From the NCBI GenBank assembly GCA_025766275.1, contig JAFKAC010000005.1, forward strand, positions 310,001 through 374,000: a stretch of DNA of 64,000 nt. The letters run 5' to 3'. Below, in pieces: positions 1 through 10,746 of the stretch; within the stretch, counting starts at the first letter, position 1, and each line of letters begins with the position of its first letter. The notes under the pieces are model-generated. The model made no database searches, was not told where the DNA came from, and saw nothing but the letters and a program-made list of their open reading frames with translations. The position numbers and the translations under genes were made by a program. This DNA is from Lactarius indigo. Its lineage: Eukaryota; Basidiomycota; Agaricomycetes; Russulales; Russulaceae.

Positions 1-80
1 GGACGCCTGTCCGTCAAATAGATCTGAGTAAGTAAGGAAGACCATGTCGTTTTCGAGGCGGATGAGTTTTCGTTGGCCAT
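1..80 (-). CDS. FMN-dependent alpha-hydroxy acid oxidase paralogue, 5' end only (runs off the left edge)
   Basis: The minus strand from the ATG at 80-78 encodes about 26 residues starting MANENSSASKTTWSSLLTQI. They match, almost residue for residue, the N terminus of the complete FMN oxidase gene at 3016-4627, which starts MADDNSSVPKTTWSSLLTQI. DNA identity continues a little upstream of the ATG (a shared gagcgtccaagg block near 95 and 4635) and then fades. I therefore read this as the first exon of a second copy in the same orientation, cut by the window edge. Whether the rest is intact cannot be seen. By family it would be an FMN enzyme oxidising L-lactate or a similar 2-hydroxy acid. Confidence 0.8.
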   Translation of the reverse strand, partial: MANENSSASKTTWSSLLTQIYLTDRR

Positions 81-185
81 ATCAGAGTATTGAGGAGCGT
101 CCAAGGATGTAGTAGGTGCTGAGTACATAGGAGTAGAACTCACCTCTCTGCTTTCCCTTTTGTTATAAGAAACAACTGACCTCCG
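81..185. promoter_or_regulatory. Compact divergent promoter between FMN oxidase copy and protease-like gene
   Basis: Only about 105 bases separate the start codon of the left-edge FMN oxidase copy (minus strand) from the first exon end of the protease-like gene (plus strand). The half next to the FMN gene is similar to 4628-4682 upstream of the intact copy, so that part belongs to the duplicated promoter. No clear TATA box is visible. Confidence 0.4.
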
Positions 186-2105
186 AGTAAGTCCTTTAGC
201 TCTTTTTTTATCTCTCCTAGCTACTGATCTTTCGTTTCCCAGTGGCTTCTAAGTCGCCCCTCAATCTCGAACCGGACTTCCTCAAGCTGTGCCTTGCCAC
301 CTTTGAGAACCAGGCAAACCATTCTCCCATCTCCCTGACGCCCACGCTCATTTCTTCTCTCAAAGCCTCCGTCTTTGTCAAGCTTGACGCCGACGGTCCG
401 GAGCGGGAAGACCAAGGAGGACATCGTAGTCTCTGACCCGTCCCGCCTCACCAACTACTACCCGGCGGCATATAAGGACTTCTACGGCTTGCCCAGCAAC
501 CCTCCATGCGTCTACAAGTCGGGCCCAGCCTGGTGCGAACGCACGGGCCCGGAATCGCATCGTATTATTCGTGAAGCCCGCCCTGTCTACGACCACCCCA
601 TCGCCGACCAATGGCACGCTATTGGAACGAGTATCTATCAGTTACTCGACTCCCAGGCCATCAAGTGGACTTCGATCGACCCCGTCGCTTTTGCAGAACA
701 GGGGCAGGTGAAACCGTTTTGCCCACTCCTTGTGTGGATCGGGGTCTATCCCGAGTCTCTCCTCTACCACGCTGCCATGGCTGCGGCTGAGGCCCTCAAG
801 AAAATCCTTGCTCAAGCTGGCTTCCCCGAGATCGAGGTCGCTTTTCGTGAATCGGTCGTCACCCGGTCTGTTGCTCCGGGTCCCAAGTTGCTTCCCTTCA
901 ATCCCCTTCGGGACCCTGTCCCCGAACTCCTCAAGCCCTTCACGCCCACGCTCGGCCTCTCCATAGCGCCGCTGAAGACACCGTACTACGAGGGCACAGG
1001 CGCCCTATACCTCCGCCTCAGCAACGCCGACAAGCGCACCGTCCTCCTGACCGCCGCCCACGTCGCTCGTCCTCCTCCCGCGTTCACCAACACGGGTATG
1101 TCGCGCAGGCGCAACAGCCAGGCTACTGAGGAGATCGTCGCGCTCGGGGATGAGGGTTATGGCAAAGCTATCACGAGTATGCTGAGTGCGATTGGCGACC
1201 TCGCTAGCTCGATCGACATCTGGAACGACAATATTGCTAGGTTGCCCGAGCCCGCCGATGGCGGGGATGAAGATGAGGAGACGACCGAAAAGCGCCAGGA
1301 GTACCTGGACCTGGTAGACAAGGCGAAGAAGAAGATCGAGAAGATAAACAAGTTTCACAGCGACGTCACCAGGTTCAGGACGATCCCAGCGCAGCGCATC
1401 ATTGGTTTCGTCCTCCACGCCGAACCCATCGCCGTCAGCGACGGGCCCCACAAGTTCACCCGCGACTGGGCACTGGTCGAACTCTACGAGGACAAGATCG
1501 ACTGGGGCTCGTTCAAGGGCAACAAGGTCTATATTGGTATGTTTTCCATCGCTAGCCACAGTATCGTTCCGCGGTTTTAGCTTACTATTATATTTATCCC
1601 TGCAGGCGGGAACCTCTCGTCGTCCGACTACCGCAAGATCATGTTCCCCCGACCCGAGGACCAGGCCGGCTACAAGTACCCGCGCGACGGTCTCCTCCAG
1701 GCCTATGGCGTCGTGAAGGATAAGGAGATCCGCTCACCCCAGCAGCTCGACGCCAACGGCTACAAGTGCCTCCACGTGGTGAAGAACGGCTTGACCACGG
1801 GCACCACCGTAGGTTGCGTCAACGGGTTGGACTCGTTCACTCGCGTCTACACCGAATACGGACTCGAGGAGACGTCCGTCGAGGTAGCCGTCCTGCCTTG
1901 CGACAGGAAGCGGGGCGCCTTCTCTGCCCCCGGAGATTCTGGCGCCATCGTCCTCGAGAGGGGCGGCGCCATCGTCGGCATGCTCACCGGGGGTGGCGGC
2001 GCGACTGATGAGACCGACACCACCTACGTGACCCCGTACTGGTGGCTCGACGAGCAGATTAAGAAGGTCTTTCCCGGCAGCTACCTCTACGACATCGTCC
2101 AGTAG
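186..2105 (+). CDS. Trypsin-like (chymotrypsin-fold) serine peptidase domain protein
   Basis: The catalytic triad of a trypsin-fold peptidase is visible: His in LLTAAHV (about 1045), Asp in DWALVELY (about 1467) and Ser in PGDSGAIV (1931-1945). A well-formed intron at 1537-1605 (GTATGT to TGCAG) joins the Asp exon to the Ser exon, and the stop is at 2103-2105. There is no signal peptide. The long N-terminal part, with DPSRLTNYYPAAYKDFYG, resembles a family of large intracellular trypsin-like proteins seen in many mushrooms, so the role is unclear (possibly an intracellular or inactive peptidase). The start is unusual: a canonical intron at 187-241 places the A of ATG in exon 1 (186) and TG in exon 2 (242-243), giving MASKSPLNLE. 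A frame change near 375-420 needs a very short intron (about 40 bases) or is a frameshift; the main reading frame from about 417 onward is sound. Confidence 0.75.
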
Positions 2106-3015
2106 ATGGTGAACTCGACGCGCAACGGGCTCCTCAACGAACTCCTCTACGGGTTCCTTAACGGGCTCTTTAATGGACCTTTCCCCTTTTCTGTCGTCTC
2201 CTCCGTCTCGTCTCGTCTCCTCGCTCGCATCCCCCCCTAGTGAATTAAGTACGTTCTCGTTCAAAGTCTCTTGTCGTGTTATTGGTATGTCTATTGTTTG
2301 TCGACATATGCGCGTATGTTCGCGTTGTGTTCTCGTGCTTGCGTGTATGTGTTACTTACTGTATCAAGCTCGTGCGTTTCGGGTGTTCCTGCTGTAGCAA
2401 AATGACACAGTCTGCGCGTCACAAAATTCTCGGCTTACTTTACAGAGTATAGTACTTGTATGGGTAGTATAAAGGGTGCTCGAAAGCGAGCCCCTAAATG
2501 CAATCGGTTTAACCCTTTCATCCACCCTCTCGTCTCTAAGTCGCGCAACCTTGAACCTTGTAATTGTAGGCGCAGAGTAACCAGGTACTTTGCCAGCCCT
2601 AGTCCTTCGTCTCTCCGTCATGCAATAACCCAAGGCTGCTGCGTTCGTTTCGTTGAAGATGATGCAAGTCAGAATCGAACGTGTACTCTCCACACCCAGG
2701 AAACAGACTCGGGTTAGCGGCGAACGACGTTGGGCTCTTGGAGGATTTTTGGGGGTTCGACCCGCTAGATGTTGGAGGACTGTGCCTGCCAGACTGAGTA
2801 AGCGTTTTTTCAGCCCTCGTAAATAACCTATTCAGTGTTGATTGAGCGAGCCACAGTGTGGCCGGTGTGCCGAGTGATCGGCACACAACAGGGTGTGCCC
2901 CTTGGGGTCACCAGTGTGTAGGATTCAAGCTAGAATTTCGCACGGAGATGTTACAATCGAGCAGGGCATACAAGTACGATGTTTCATAGTCTTACAGATC
3001 TCGACATCGTTTAGT
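2106..3015. other. Intergenic, 3' regions of two convergent genes
   Basis: The first 70 bases after the protease stop contain a short direct repeat-like run (gggttccttaacgggctc). The rest shows no frame with coding character. Two T-arm-like strings near 2665 and 2755 do not fold into a tRNA. I see nothing else here. Confidence 0.5.
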
Positions 3016-4627
3016 TCATAGTTTTGTCTCGGGTGACGCGTCCGCCTTTTCCAATACTGCTCCCCGCTTCGCCCATATCTCCTCGATGCTCTTGTAGCCG
3101 CTCAGCCCAAGAGTAATCTCCGTTTCCGCGAGGAGTGATCGGAGGACCTCCTCGACGCCCTGCTCCCCAGCGATAGCGAGCCCATACATGAACGGCCGTC
3201 CAACTGCAACCTACATTAATGAAGGGGTTATGGTCAATCAAACATGTGCGTACTTAAGACGCCCTGTGCACCCATTGCAATCGCCTTGATGACGTCGCTC
3301 CCCTGACGGATCCCCGAGTCGAACAGCACCGTGAACGTTCCTTCCTTCTGGGCACGGAGCACCCTCGACGACGCCGTGATCTTCTCCAGAGCAGAGAACG
3401 ACGAAATCGCGCCATCCACCTGCCGTCCACCTGCAAACCATCAGCACAAACGGCTCGCGATCCGGATGACTGATCAACGCACCATGATTGGACACGACGA
3501 TACCGTCCATCTGGGCGTCCATAGCCGCGTGGGCGTCATCCACCGATTGGACGCCCTTGAGCACGATAGGGCCGTCCCAGCTCTCACGTAGGAACTTGAG
3601 GTCCTCCCACGTGCGGAACATACCCGAGTTGGCCTCCTGCAGCCACCCAGCACCGAGCTTGAGCGCCAGGGCCGCCTGCTCGTCGTCGGCCCCTGGTGCG
3701 AGGCGTTGGCGGAACGCATCCAGGTTGAGCGGGAATGCAGGACGCTCATCCGGACGCACCGGGAGACCCATGCGCTGCATGAATACGGGGTCCGATGTGC
3801 CCACCTGCACGCCGAGACCAGCGGCGAATGGGAGGTACGCGGTGTCGAGGTCGTGAGGTCGCCAGCCGAGCAAGAAGGTGTCCAGGGTGACGACGAGCGC
3901 GGTGAAGCCCGCCGCCTTGGCGCGGCCCAGGATCGAGAGCGTCACGTCATTGTTGCGCGGCCTGCAGTATATTTTATATTACAAAGATTGTTATTAGCAC
4001 CACGCAAAGACGAAACGCGTACCAGTATAGCTGGTACCACCGATGCCCATTGCCATTGGCCGTGGCCACGGCTTCGATGGAGCGCGTGCTGGCGGTCGAC
4101 ATGATGAATGGCACTCCGACGGTCGCTGCGGCGCTTGCAGTGGCGAGCTCGCCATCCTTGTGTAGGATGCCTTGTACCCCTACAGGAGCGATGAGCACCG
4201 GCGAGGGAAGCTTAACGCCGAACAAGGTAGTCTAGGGACGCAACCGGGTCAGCTCGGGGCGCCGGGAGCAAGTAGGCGCCGTATACTTCAAGGTTGCGGT
4301 CGGTAGCGTTGCGGAGCATACGAGGGATGATGCGCCATTGCTGAAGTGCCTCGAGGTTGTTCCTATACGTGTTGCAGGTCCCGGCACTACCAAAGGTGTA
4401 CATATAGGCAGCTGACAGTCACGACGCGATCGTTTAATGGGAAATGCATCAGATCGGCATGCATGCGGCCAGTGCGCACCATGATTGCCCTTCGTCACTT
4501 CGCGTGCCTTGGCCTCGACGGCACGATGGTCATACGAACCATTGACTGGACGCCTGTCCGTCAAGTAGATCTGAGTGAGCAAGGAAGACCATGTCGTTTT
4601 CGGGACGGATGAGTTGTCGTCGGCCAT
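3016..4627 (-). CDS. FMN-dependent alpha-hydroxy acid dehydrogenase / L-lactate oxidase family
   Basis: Six exons (4627-4480, 4411-4287, 4231-4023, 3961-3483, 3430-3254, 3203-3016) join in frame to 441 residues. The TIM-barrel FMN enzyme family is clear. FGVKLPSPVLIAPVGVQGI is the FMN-phosphate/barrel entry, and the active-site signature SNHGGRQVDGAI, with catalytic His and substrate-binding Arg, is rebuilt exactly across the 3482-3431 intron. DSGIRQGSDVIKAIAMGA and IGRPFMYGLAIAGE close the barrel. The product oxidises an L-2-hydroxy acid to the 2-keto acid. Family members include lactate oxidase, lactate 2-monooxygenase and glycolate oxidase, and which substrate is used cannot be told. No mitochondrial or secretory targeting is evident. 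A sister copy begins at the left edge of the window in the same orientation. Confidence 0.93.
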
Positions 4628-6498
4628 AGTGACGAGCGTCCAAGGGTGAGTGGTACCGTGGGTAGTAGGACCCGAGCTCACTACTACTTATGCGAATGAA
4701 AGAGTCCGAATCGCAAAGCACGGCAAAAGGCAAAGGTCACACGTGTCCACGGGCCCCGGTTTAACGGGAGCTTTAGAACCAGCAATTATAACGCAGCGTT
4801 CTTTAGGTTCGAAGTGTCGGTCCCCACCTGCTAGCGATTTAAAACAGTTTAAGGGAGTACACCCGTGGATGGCTGCCCAAGTATGGGGAAGGTTTGAGCA
4901 GGGAGACGATGGCTGCCGTGCATCACCCGAACCTGGCGTATCATACACGTACAGTGATAATTAATCGTAGCTCTATATTGGAAGTACAACTTGAATCCCG
5001 CGGTCTCGGGAAGCTAGCACATTAGCGCACTGAATTGCTGGCAATTATGCTCCGAACTCCGAGAACTTGGAGTTACTGCGGCCCTGGGCCAACAAGAAGT
5101 GGCACTAGAAGTCGGGCTTCGCCCTCGGGCAAAACCTATTATGATGCAGTGCAACTCACAACCAATCCGATTTTTTAACGCGGACACATGTGCTAGTATG
5201 TACATGACCGTGACGTACTTCACTGAGCGTTGTCGGAAGAGGGGCAACTCCCAGCAATGGTGGTGGTCATACTTTGAGGAGCCCCTCAGTTTTTTATATG
5301 GTTCCACGCGCCGTGACCAATGGCGGATAGTATTGTATGCTCACAGTGACATGGTCTATGCAGGGACAACATAAGTTACACATTGCACATTGATTATTTC
5401 ATGGCTACAGCGCTAAGGGGATGGTCAGCAAAAATATAACATAGGTGGCCCGACAACGTTCGAGAACATTTTTATTACTCATCCTCGCCCCAGTTGGTGT
5501 CAGTTCTCGATCATGAGAAAAAACGTACCACCGTCATGGTGAGTAGCTGATCAAATTTCAAAGAGTAAGAGTACAGTGGAGCAAGGAGGAGAGCAAGCTT
5601 CCCGTTTGGGCGGTTATACCCGGGCCGTCGATTGAAGTACGGAAAAAATATGGAAAGCAGTACAGTAGATCGGCCAGAGTGAGTCAGGCCACGACTCCGA
5701 TAAAGTAAGTTTACTTCTTACATTGCCCATCGTAAGACGCGGCCCCGCGGTTTGGAGAGTTGTCCGAACACAATTCAAATAGAGACTGCTGACCCCTCCC
5801 CCCCAGGTTCCAAAAGTATCTGCGGAGGGTGTCAGACTCTCCCTTTCCAAGCCTCGGTTCTCCGAGCGAGCGTGGTTCTACACGCAAGGAGGTACGTGCG
5901 GTTCTGGTTCTCAATGTCGTTGCAACCTGTGCTTGGGAAAGGACATTAAGTTCAAGGCGCACAGATGCTATGCACCACCTGACTCATACAATTAACTGTG
6001 CCTACCGCCACAGCTGAACTGCATCTGTCCGCAGTCTGGGTGGGATCCCCAAAGTTCTTGACCGGCGCCTTGGCCGTGCGTTTGGGCGGAGCAGCCGGGA
6101 GCGGCGGTACAGAACAATCAATGCACATCACTATTATCGTTGACACCTTATAGCAATGAAGTGCAGGACCTATATTCTCACTGACAATGGTGCAGTTAGT
6201 AGATCGGCTGAAAGCACAGTACTGCGTAGGGTTCGATGAGTGTCACAAAACACAGGCTCACGATGGACCTGTGCCTGGTCACCTGAGGAGCCCCAAGGAA
6301 CGTTGATTGTGGGCGATGCGGCGTAGTGTAGTGTCCGGCCATGGCAAGGGGGAGAACGGAACCGATTGGATGGCTGACTCGTCAATGAGGTCCTTCCTTG
6401 GCGCCTCTCCAGCACTGGAACGAGCGGTCATTGACACCCTTCGGCCTACAACCTCGGCACGGTTTTGACTCAGGATACAAGATAAAAGGAGTGGGAGG
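4628..6498. other. Gene-free stretch
   Basis: About 1.9 kb upstream of the FMN oxidase. Open frames here are short, lack codon structure and do not join through splice sites. I recognise no repeat or RNA. The first 55 bases are the duplicated promoter block also seen at 81-142. Confidence 0.5.
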
Positions 6499-6504
6499 TA
6501 TAAA
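6499..6504 (+). promoter_or_regulatory. TATA box of the small gene at 6567
   Basis: TATAAA lies 63-68 bases upstream of the ATG at 6567, followed by a C- and A-rich leader, the usual layout of a fungal Pol II core promoter. Confidence 0.5.
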
Positions 6505-6566
6505 GGTACCTCATAACAAACCAACCCTCACTTGTGTTCATCCACATATCACACATCCTCCGAGTC

Positions 6567-6888
6567 ATGTCCTCCAAGCAAAACAGCACCTCATCGCCCA
6601 GCGTTCCCTCGTCATCCAGGGTCAACAAGATCCTGACTTCGTTAATACCCGGTTCATTGACAAAAAAGACACCGACCAACGAATCAAGTGAGTGATACAG
6701 CGCTATGCACTGGACCTCCAGGCGGCTGACGAGACTCTTCAGGCACCACGCTCGTTGCTTCCTCAGCGAAAGCTGCGGAGAAGGGCGACACACCCAAGAC
6801 AGCACCTACATCACCTACACCGAAGCGATGTGCCCAGAAGGGAGGGTTCTGGGAGGCGGCATCAGCGCACGCCCAGTTCAGACGGTGA
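6567..6888 (+). CDS. Small Ser/Thr/Lys-rich protein of unknown function
   Basis: Two exons (6567-6687 and 6743-6888) separated by a 55-base intron (GTGAGT to CTTCAG) give 88 residues. The start is MSSKQNSTSSPSVPSSSRVN and the end KGGFWEAASAHAQFRR. Support comes from the clean splice signals, total exon length divisible by three, and a TATA box 65 bases upstream. Composition is low-complexity (Ser, Thr, Pro, Lys) and probably disordered, with a short hydrophobic/aromatic tail around FWEAASAHAQF. There is no signal peptide or membrane segment. I do not recognise a family. Confidence 0.6.
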
Positions 6889-7298
6889 ACGATATCGTCT
6901 CGACCGTCATGCTTCAATTCGTTTTCTGCTAGAGGAGGTTCTCCATGTACATCCCGTGTTGTACCGAATCGTCCTCATTTTTGTATATTATGACGCTATA
7001 ATTGGGTGTTATCGATAGGCTTGACTTATGAGGAATACCGCCTCCAGAAGCCGGTTTCAAGCGATATTATGTTACTGTACCTGCTAGTTTCGAAGCAGAT
7101 TGAAAGATAGGAAGTTATTATGTATCGACGCTGTAGTAAGCGGATCAACCCGAGCCGCGGCAATCGCGTTGCGCTCAAGCAGCGTGGGAATGTCCAGAGC
7201 CACGCGGACCAAGCTTGGCCCTGCCAATATCGCCTATCCTCCACCGCTGTTGCCTACGACGCCGACGCTCTTTTCCTCTCACATTCCCGTTGTTCACC

Positions 7299-8675
7299 AT
7301 GGATTCCGACAGAAAATCCACGGTGTCCTCTTTCTACGGTCGAAGGTCCTCCGTGGATGCCCTCAATAGAGACTACGCAGCGCCAGCCCCAACATCTGAC
7401 CCTCGAGCTCGCCGTGACTCTTCCTCTTCGTTCTTCACCCCCACGGGCACCGGAACACTCCCAAGAGGTGCTGCTGTTCCCATCAACTCGAGCAGTGCCG
7501 GGTACAATCGGATGTCGTTCTTTGACGCCGGGCGAGTGGAACCCGTCAAGGGCGGCTACGACGAGGCGGAGCGGCCTAACGAAGGTGGTTGGGATGTTTA
7601 TGCAGACTTCAACAACGCGGGACCCCGTTATAGTCATGCATTTGGCATCGGTAATAATGAAGCAAGGTGCGTCATCTATCTATCTAGCTATCACAGCTCA
7701 CACGTGCATGGCAGCTATCAGCAGCTCTCACCACAGCTCACGGGAAAAATGGACGAAGAGTCCAGCGCTCAGGGACCAGTCGAGATGGTCACCGTGCCTG
7801 CGCTGGGCGCGGAGTGGGGCAAGGACGAGCTGAAGGACATGACCAAACGGGGGCGCAGGGAGAAGGAGAAGGAGAATCTCGGGCGAAAGTGGAAGGCATT
7901 CAATCGTGGAGAATACGGCATGTTTGGTCGCAAATGGCTCACCCGCCGGACGCTCGTGTTCTTCCTCTTTGGGCTCTGCGCCGTGTACGCTGTCCCTTGC
8001 GCGCTTTTTTTTTTTTTGCACACCGACTGAGACTCTCTCTTTCCAGCATCGGCATCGTGCTCGCCTTCACTATCCCGCGCGTGCCGGGCTTCAGCATTAA
8101 TGGGCAGACCCCTCTTGTGTCGGCTACAGGCTGGTTCAACCAGTCCGTTCCGGTGGGATTCAGCCGCTCTCCCGCCAACTTCTCCTTCCCAGCTGCCGTG
8201 TCACTCGAGGTCGACACCGGCTCGAACTTCCTACCGCTCGTTTTCAAACACCTGGACGCGCAGTTGTACGACCTCGATTCGTTCCATCTCGTCGGAACGG
8301 GTCACTTGAACCACACCAAGCTCCCAGCAAAGCATTTCTCAGCTATACAGATACCGGTCAACTTCACGTATGTGGCGACGAACTCTAGCGATCAAACATG
8401 TCAGTCTGCGCTTCCTTTTTACGTGTTTAGCTGATCCCTCTCGCAGGGATCAACTGGTATAATGCCTGCAAAAACAAAATCCAGTATCCTGGTGGCGTAC
8501 GGCCAGGTCCGTCATCGTCACACCGCTAACGGTTTTGATGACTCATCCGATATCAGGCCTCAGATTCCGTCTCAACATTGACATGAGTATTGCTGGTCTT
8601 CCTACCAAGCATTCGACCGCGACGTCTGTCACGAATGCGCCATGCCCCATCGAACTCTCTTCCAGCGCTGGCTAA
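7299..8675 (+). CDS. Single-pass membrane protein with LEA-2-like extracytoplasmic domain
   Basis: Five exons (7299-7666, 7715-7984, 8047-8399, 8447-8506, 8557-8675) join to 389 residues. The N-terminal 190 or so residues are Ser/Arg-rich and cytoplasmic (MDSDRKSTVSSFYGRRSS). A highly basic stretch (KRGRREKEKENLGRKWK) precedes one membrane helix, LVFFLFGLCAVIGIVLAF, which is rebuilt across the 7985-8046 intron. The remaining part is a beta-rich domain with several Asn-X-Ser/Thr sites (NQS, NFS, NHT, NFT, NSS), consistent with a glycosylated lumenal or outer face, and its pattern (LEVDTGSNFLPLVFKHLDAQ...) resembles late-embryogenesis-abundant group 2 folds. That assignment is by resemblance only. 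The second intron has a T14 run before its acceptor. Function unknown. Confidence 0.8.
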
Positions 8676-10374
8676 GCTCGGCACTCCTGGGATAATATTC
8701 AACGTTCCACCTTCGTAGGGATCGGCGACGCGTGTTGGTCGTATTTCCCACCTACCTACGTTACCATTGCTACGCACGACTATGCTGCACGGACTCAGAC
8801 TCGGGACATTCAATAACATCTGCTCTTGAACTTTACTCAATTTTATTGCGCGCTTCTATTTTTTTTTTACACTTTCATGATGTTGCCAAAGACTTGAAGA
8901 CGTGAAACTTACCGTAATTCGTACTGAACGACAATCCAAGATGGTTTGAGGATCGTGATCGATCATGTGTGGAGACCCCTAGGAAGAAAATCAGAGAGCC
9001 ATGAAAGCCTGAGCTAACATCAAATAAGGACTATCTCTGAAACGAAAAAAAACGGCATACACTGGATTCAACAATGTTGACACCCATATGCGATGGCGGC
9101 CAGGGGCTCCGGTTTTCCACAAATGAACTTTCGGGTATCAAAAGCATGCAGGCACACAGAGGACCTTCAAGGAGACGGACGTGGGCCCCTCCGCGCGGTC
9201 GGCAAGCATCAGCATCTCCCAGTAGAAGTTCAACAGCACTTTTGCATCAACTCCAGAGTCCGGGTGCAAGAAACGGCCTCTCCGGAGGTCAGACGTCTCG
9301 GTATCATTAGGCGTAGCGTCTAGAAATCGTGGACGTCGTGCACACCGGCTTTCATCTCGTGGGGATACTGTGAGAGCGAAGGGTTCCCCTAGAGCAGCTC
9401 CTATAAGACCGCTTGCGTCATTGTCGCTGCTTGTCCGGGTGTCCTCGGCGACGTGGGGAAAGGAAGAAATCAGAAACCAAAGGCCTGACTGAAGGAGAAG
9501 ATACAAAAGAAGTCTATAGGACAGCAAGTTTAATATGTCGTTATGACGGTGGGAATAACCGCCGGTGTGCGAAATTAAAGCGAAAGATAGCGCGCGTGCA
9601 AAACGTACTCCTGACGGCTACACTGGCGTAATCTGTGCCAGTGTGTGCTTGATTGCAGAACTGTTTAGCCAGGAACACGTACGGTACCCCCAATCTAACT
9701 CTTACGCCGCGAACGCGTGAACTTGAACGCTGAAACTGTCAAAATGGGGTTCAAACAATCTAGAATTTTGACACAATGTGCGGTTGATCGTCGTCCTGTA
9801 CAAATACAGGATGGGGCTTCCTCTTTTTAGGTTCAATTTGTTCGAGCGTCTGGGCTGTTCCAAGCCGTAACTTTGAGGCTGTGCGGAGTAAGAGCATATC
9901 TGCGCCCCCTCCAGCTGCGGCATCACAAAGGCAGTCCCATATCGGAACGAGTCAAGCGGTGTTGCCCATCCCGCAGGGCGATGCCCAAACGGAGCGTGTG
10001 GGTTGACTTCTATGAACCTAAGAATAGGTGGAGCGTACATGGGGTAGATTGGGGCTTCTTCTCGGATGGGGGGTATATACGTAAGGTCTAATCACCAGAT
10101 TGCGGGGTGGTGGTGGTGGTACTCTAGTGTATCCAAAAAAACAACAACAAAAAAAGATAGTGAGCTATCGCAACACGGTCATAAAGCGCGTTAAGAGATA
10201 AAGATGCAAACGCAAGAGCGTATTTCCTACGACGGGCCTGGTCGATGGCGCATTGAGGGGAAAAGAGACGCCAAGATAAAATTGACAGCGGGATGCGCTC
10301 GCACGGCGACACCGGGGCTGACGAGTCTGTCGCTATCTATGTCGTGCTGCGGCAACACGTGCTTGAGCAGCTCG
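8676..10374. other. Gene-free stretch
   Basis: About 1.7 kb without convincing genes. A minus-strand frame at 9138-9527 is open for 129 codons but has no splice support and no family likeness. A short GGT microsatellite sits near 10106-10120, next to an A-rich tract at 10135-10157. Confidence 0.45.
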
Positions 10375-10746
10375 TCATGCCATTCTACACATCATCAATA
10401 TATACATCCAGATACGCCAGCAGCAAAGGGGGGAAGGTGTACCCGTTCTAACCATCTGGATACGGTGCTTCGCCCGGAGCCATATTTCCGAGATCTCTTC
10501 CTCGTGGTACCACGAGACGAGGACGGCGATAAGGAAGACGAGCATTACTGCGGGGGTTGGGCGAGTGAGAAGACGCGAATAACACCAAAACGGGGCGCGT
10601 GATTGGTGCTCACGTAAAATTACAAATATGAGGAACCCGTGCCACTCCTGTGCTGTGAGCCCGCATGGTCCCGAGCCTGGGTGCAAATGCGGAGGGGGGC
10701 CTGGTGGGCCCCCAAGTCCTGGTGGCGGGTCGACTGGCGGGTTCAT
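10375..10746 (-). CDS. Small Pro-rich single-pass membrane protein
   Basis: Exons 10746-10614 and 10547-10375 join through a 66-base intron (GTGAGC to CCGCAG) to 101 residues. The N terminus is Pro/Gly-rich (MNPPVDPPPGLGGPPGPPP). A strongly hydrophobic helix GFLIFVILLMLVFLIAVLV is created only by the splice, since each exon supplies half, which supports the gene model. A charged juxtamembrane segment (HEEEISEIWLRAKHR) follows. The last 25 residues are less certain and could belong to a further intron. No family recognised. Confidence 0.5.
   Translation of the reverse strand: MNPPVDPPPGLGGPPGPPPHLHPGSGPCGLTAQEWHGFLIFVILREHQSRAPFWCYSRLLTRPTPAVMLVFLIAVLVSWYHEEEISEIWLRAKHRIQMVRTGTPSPLCCWRIWMYILMMCRMA

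Noticed and set aside
1005..1559. Minus-strand open frame of 184 codons
   Set aside because: It is the shadow of the protease-like gene on the other strand, whose triad motifs and splice sites are real.
2640..2790. Two T-arm-like strings suggesting a tRNA
   Set aside because: The strings near 2665 and 2755 lack matching T stems, and no acceptor, D or anticodon stem can be drawn around them.
9138..9527. Minus-strand frame of 129 codons with a hydrophobic start
   Set aside because: No splice support, promoter or family likeness; composition fits chance.
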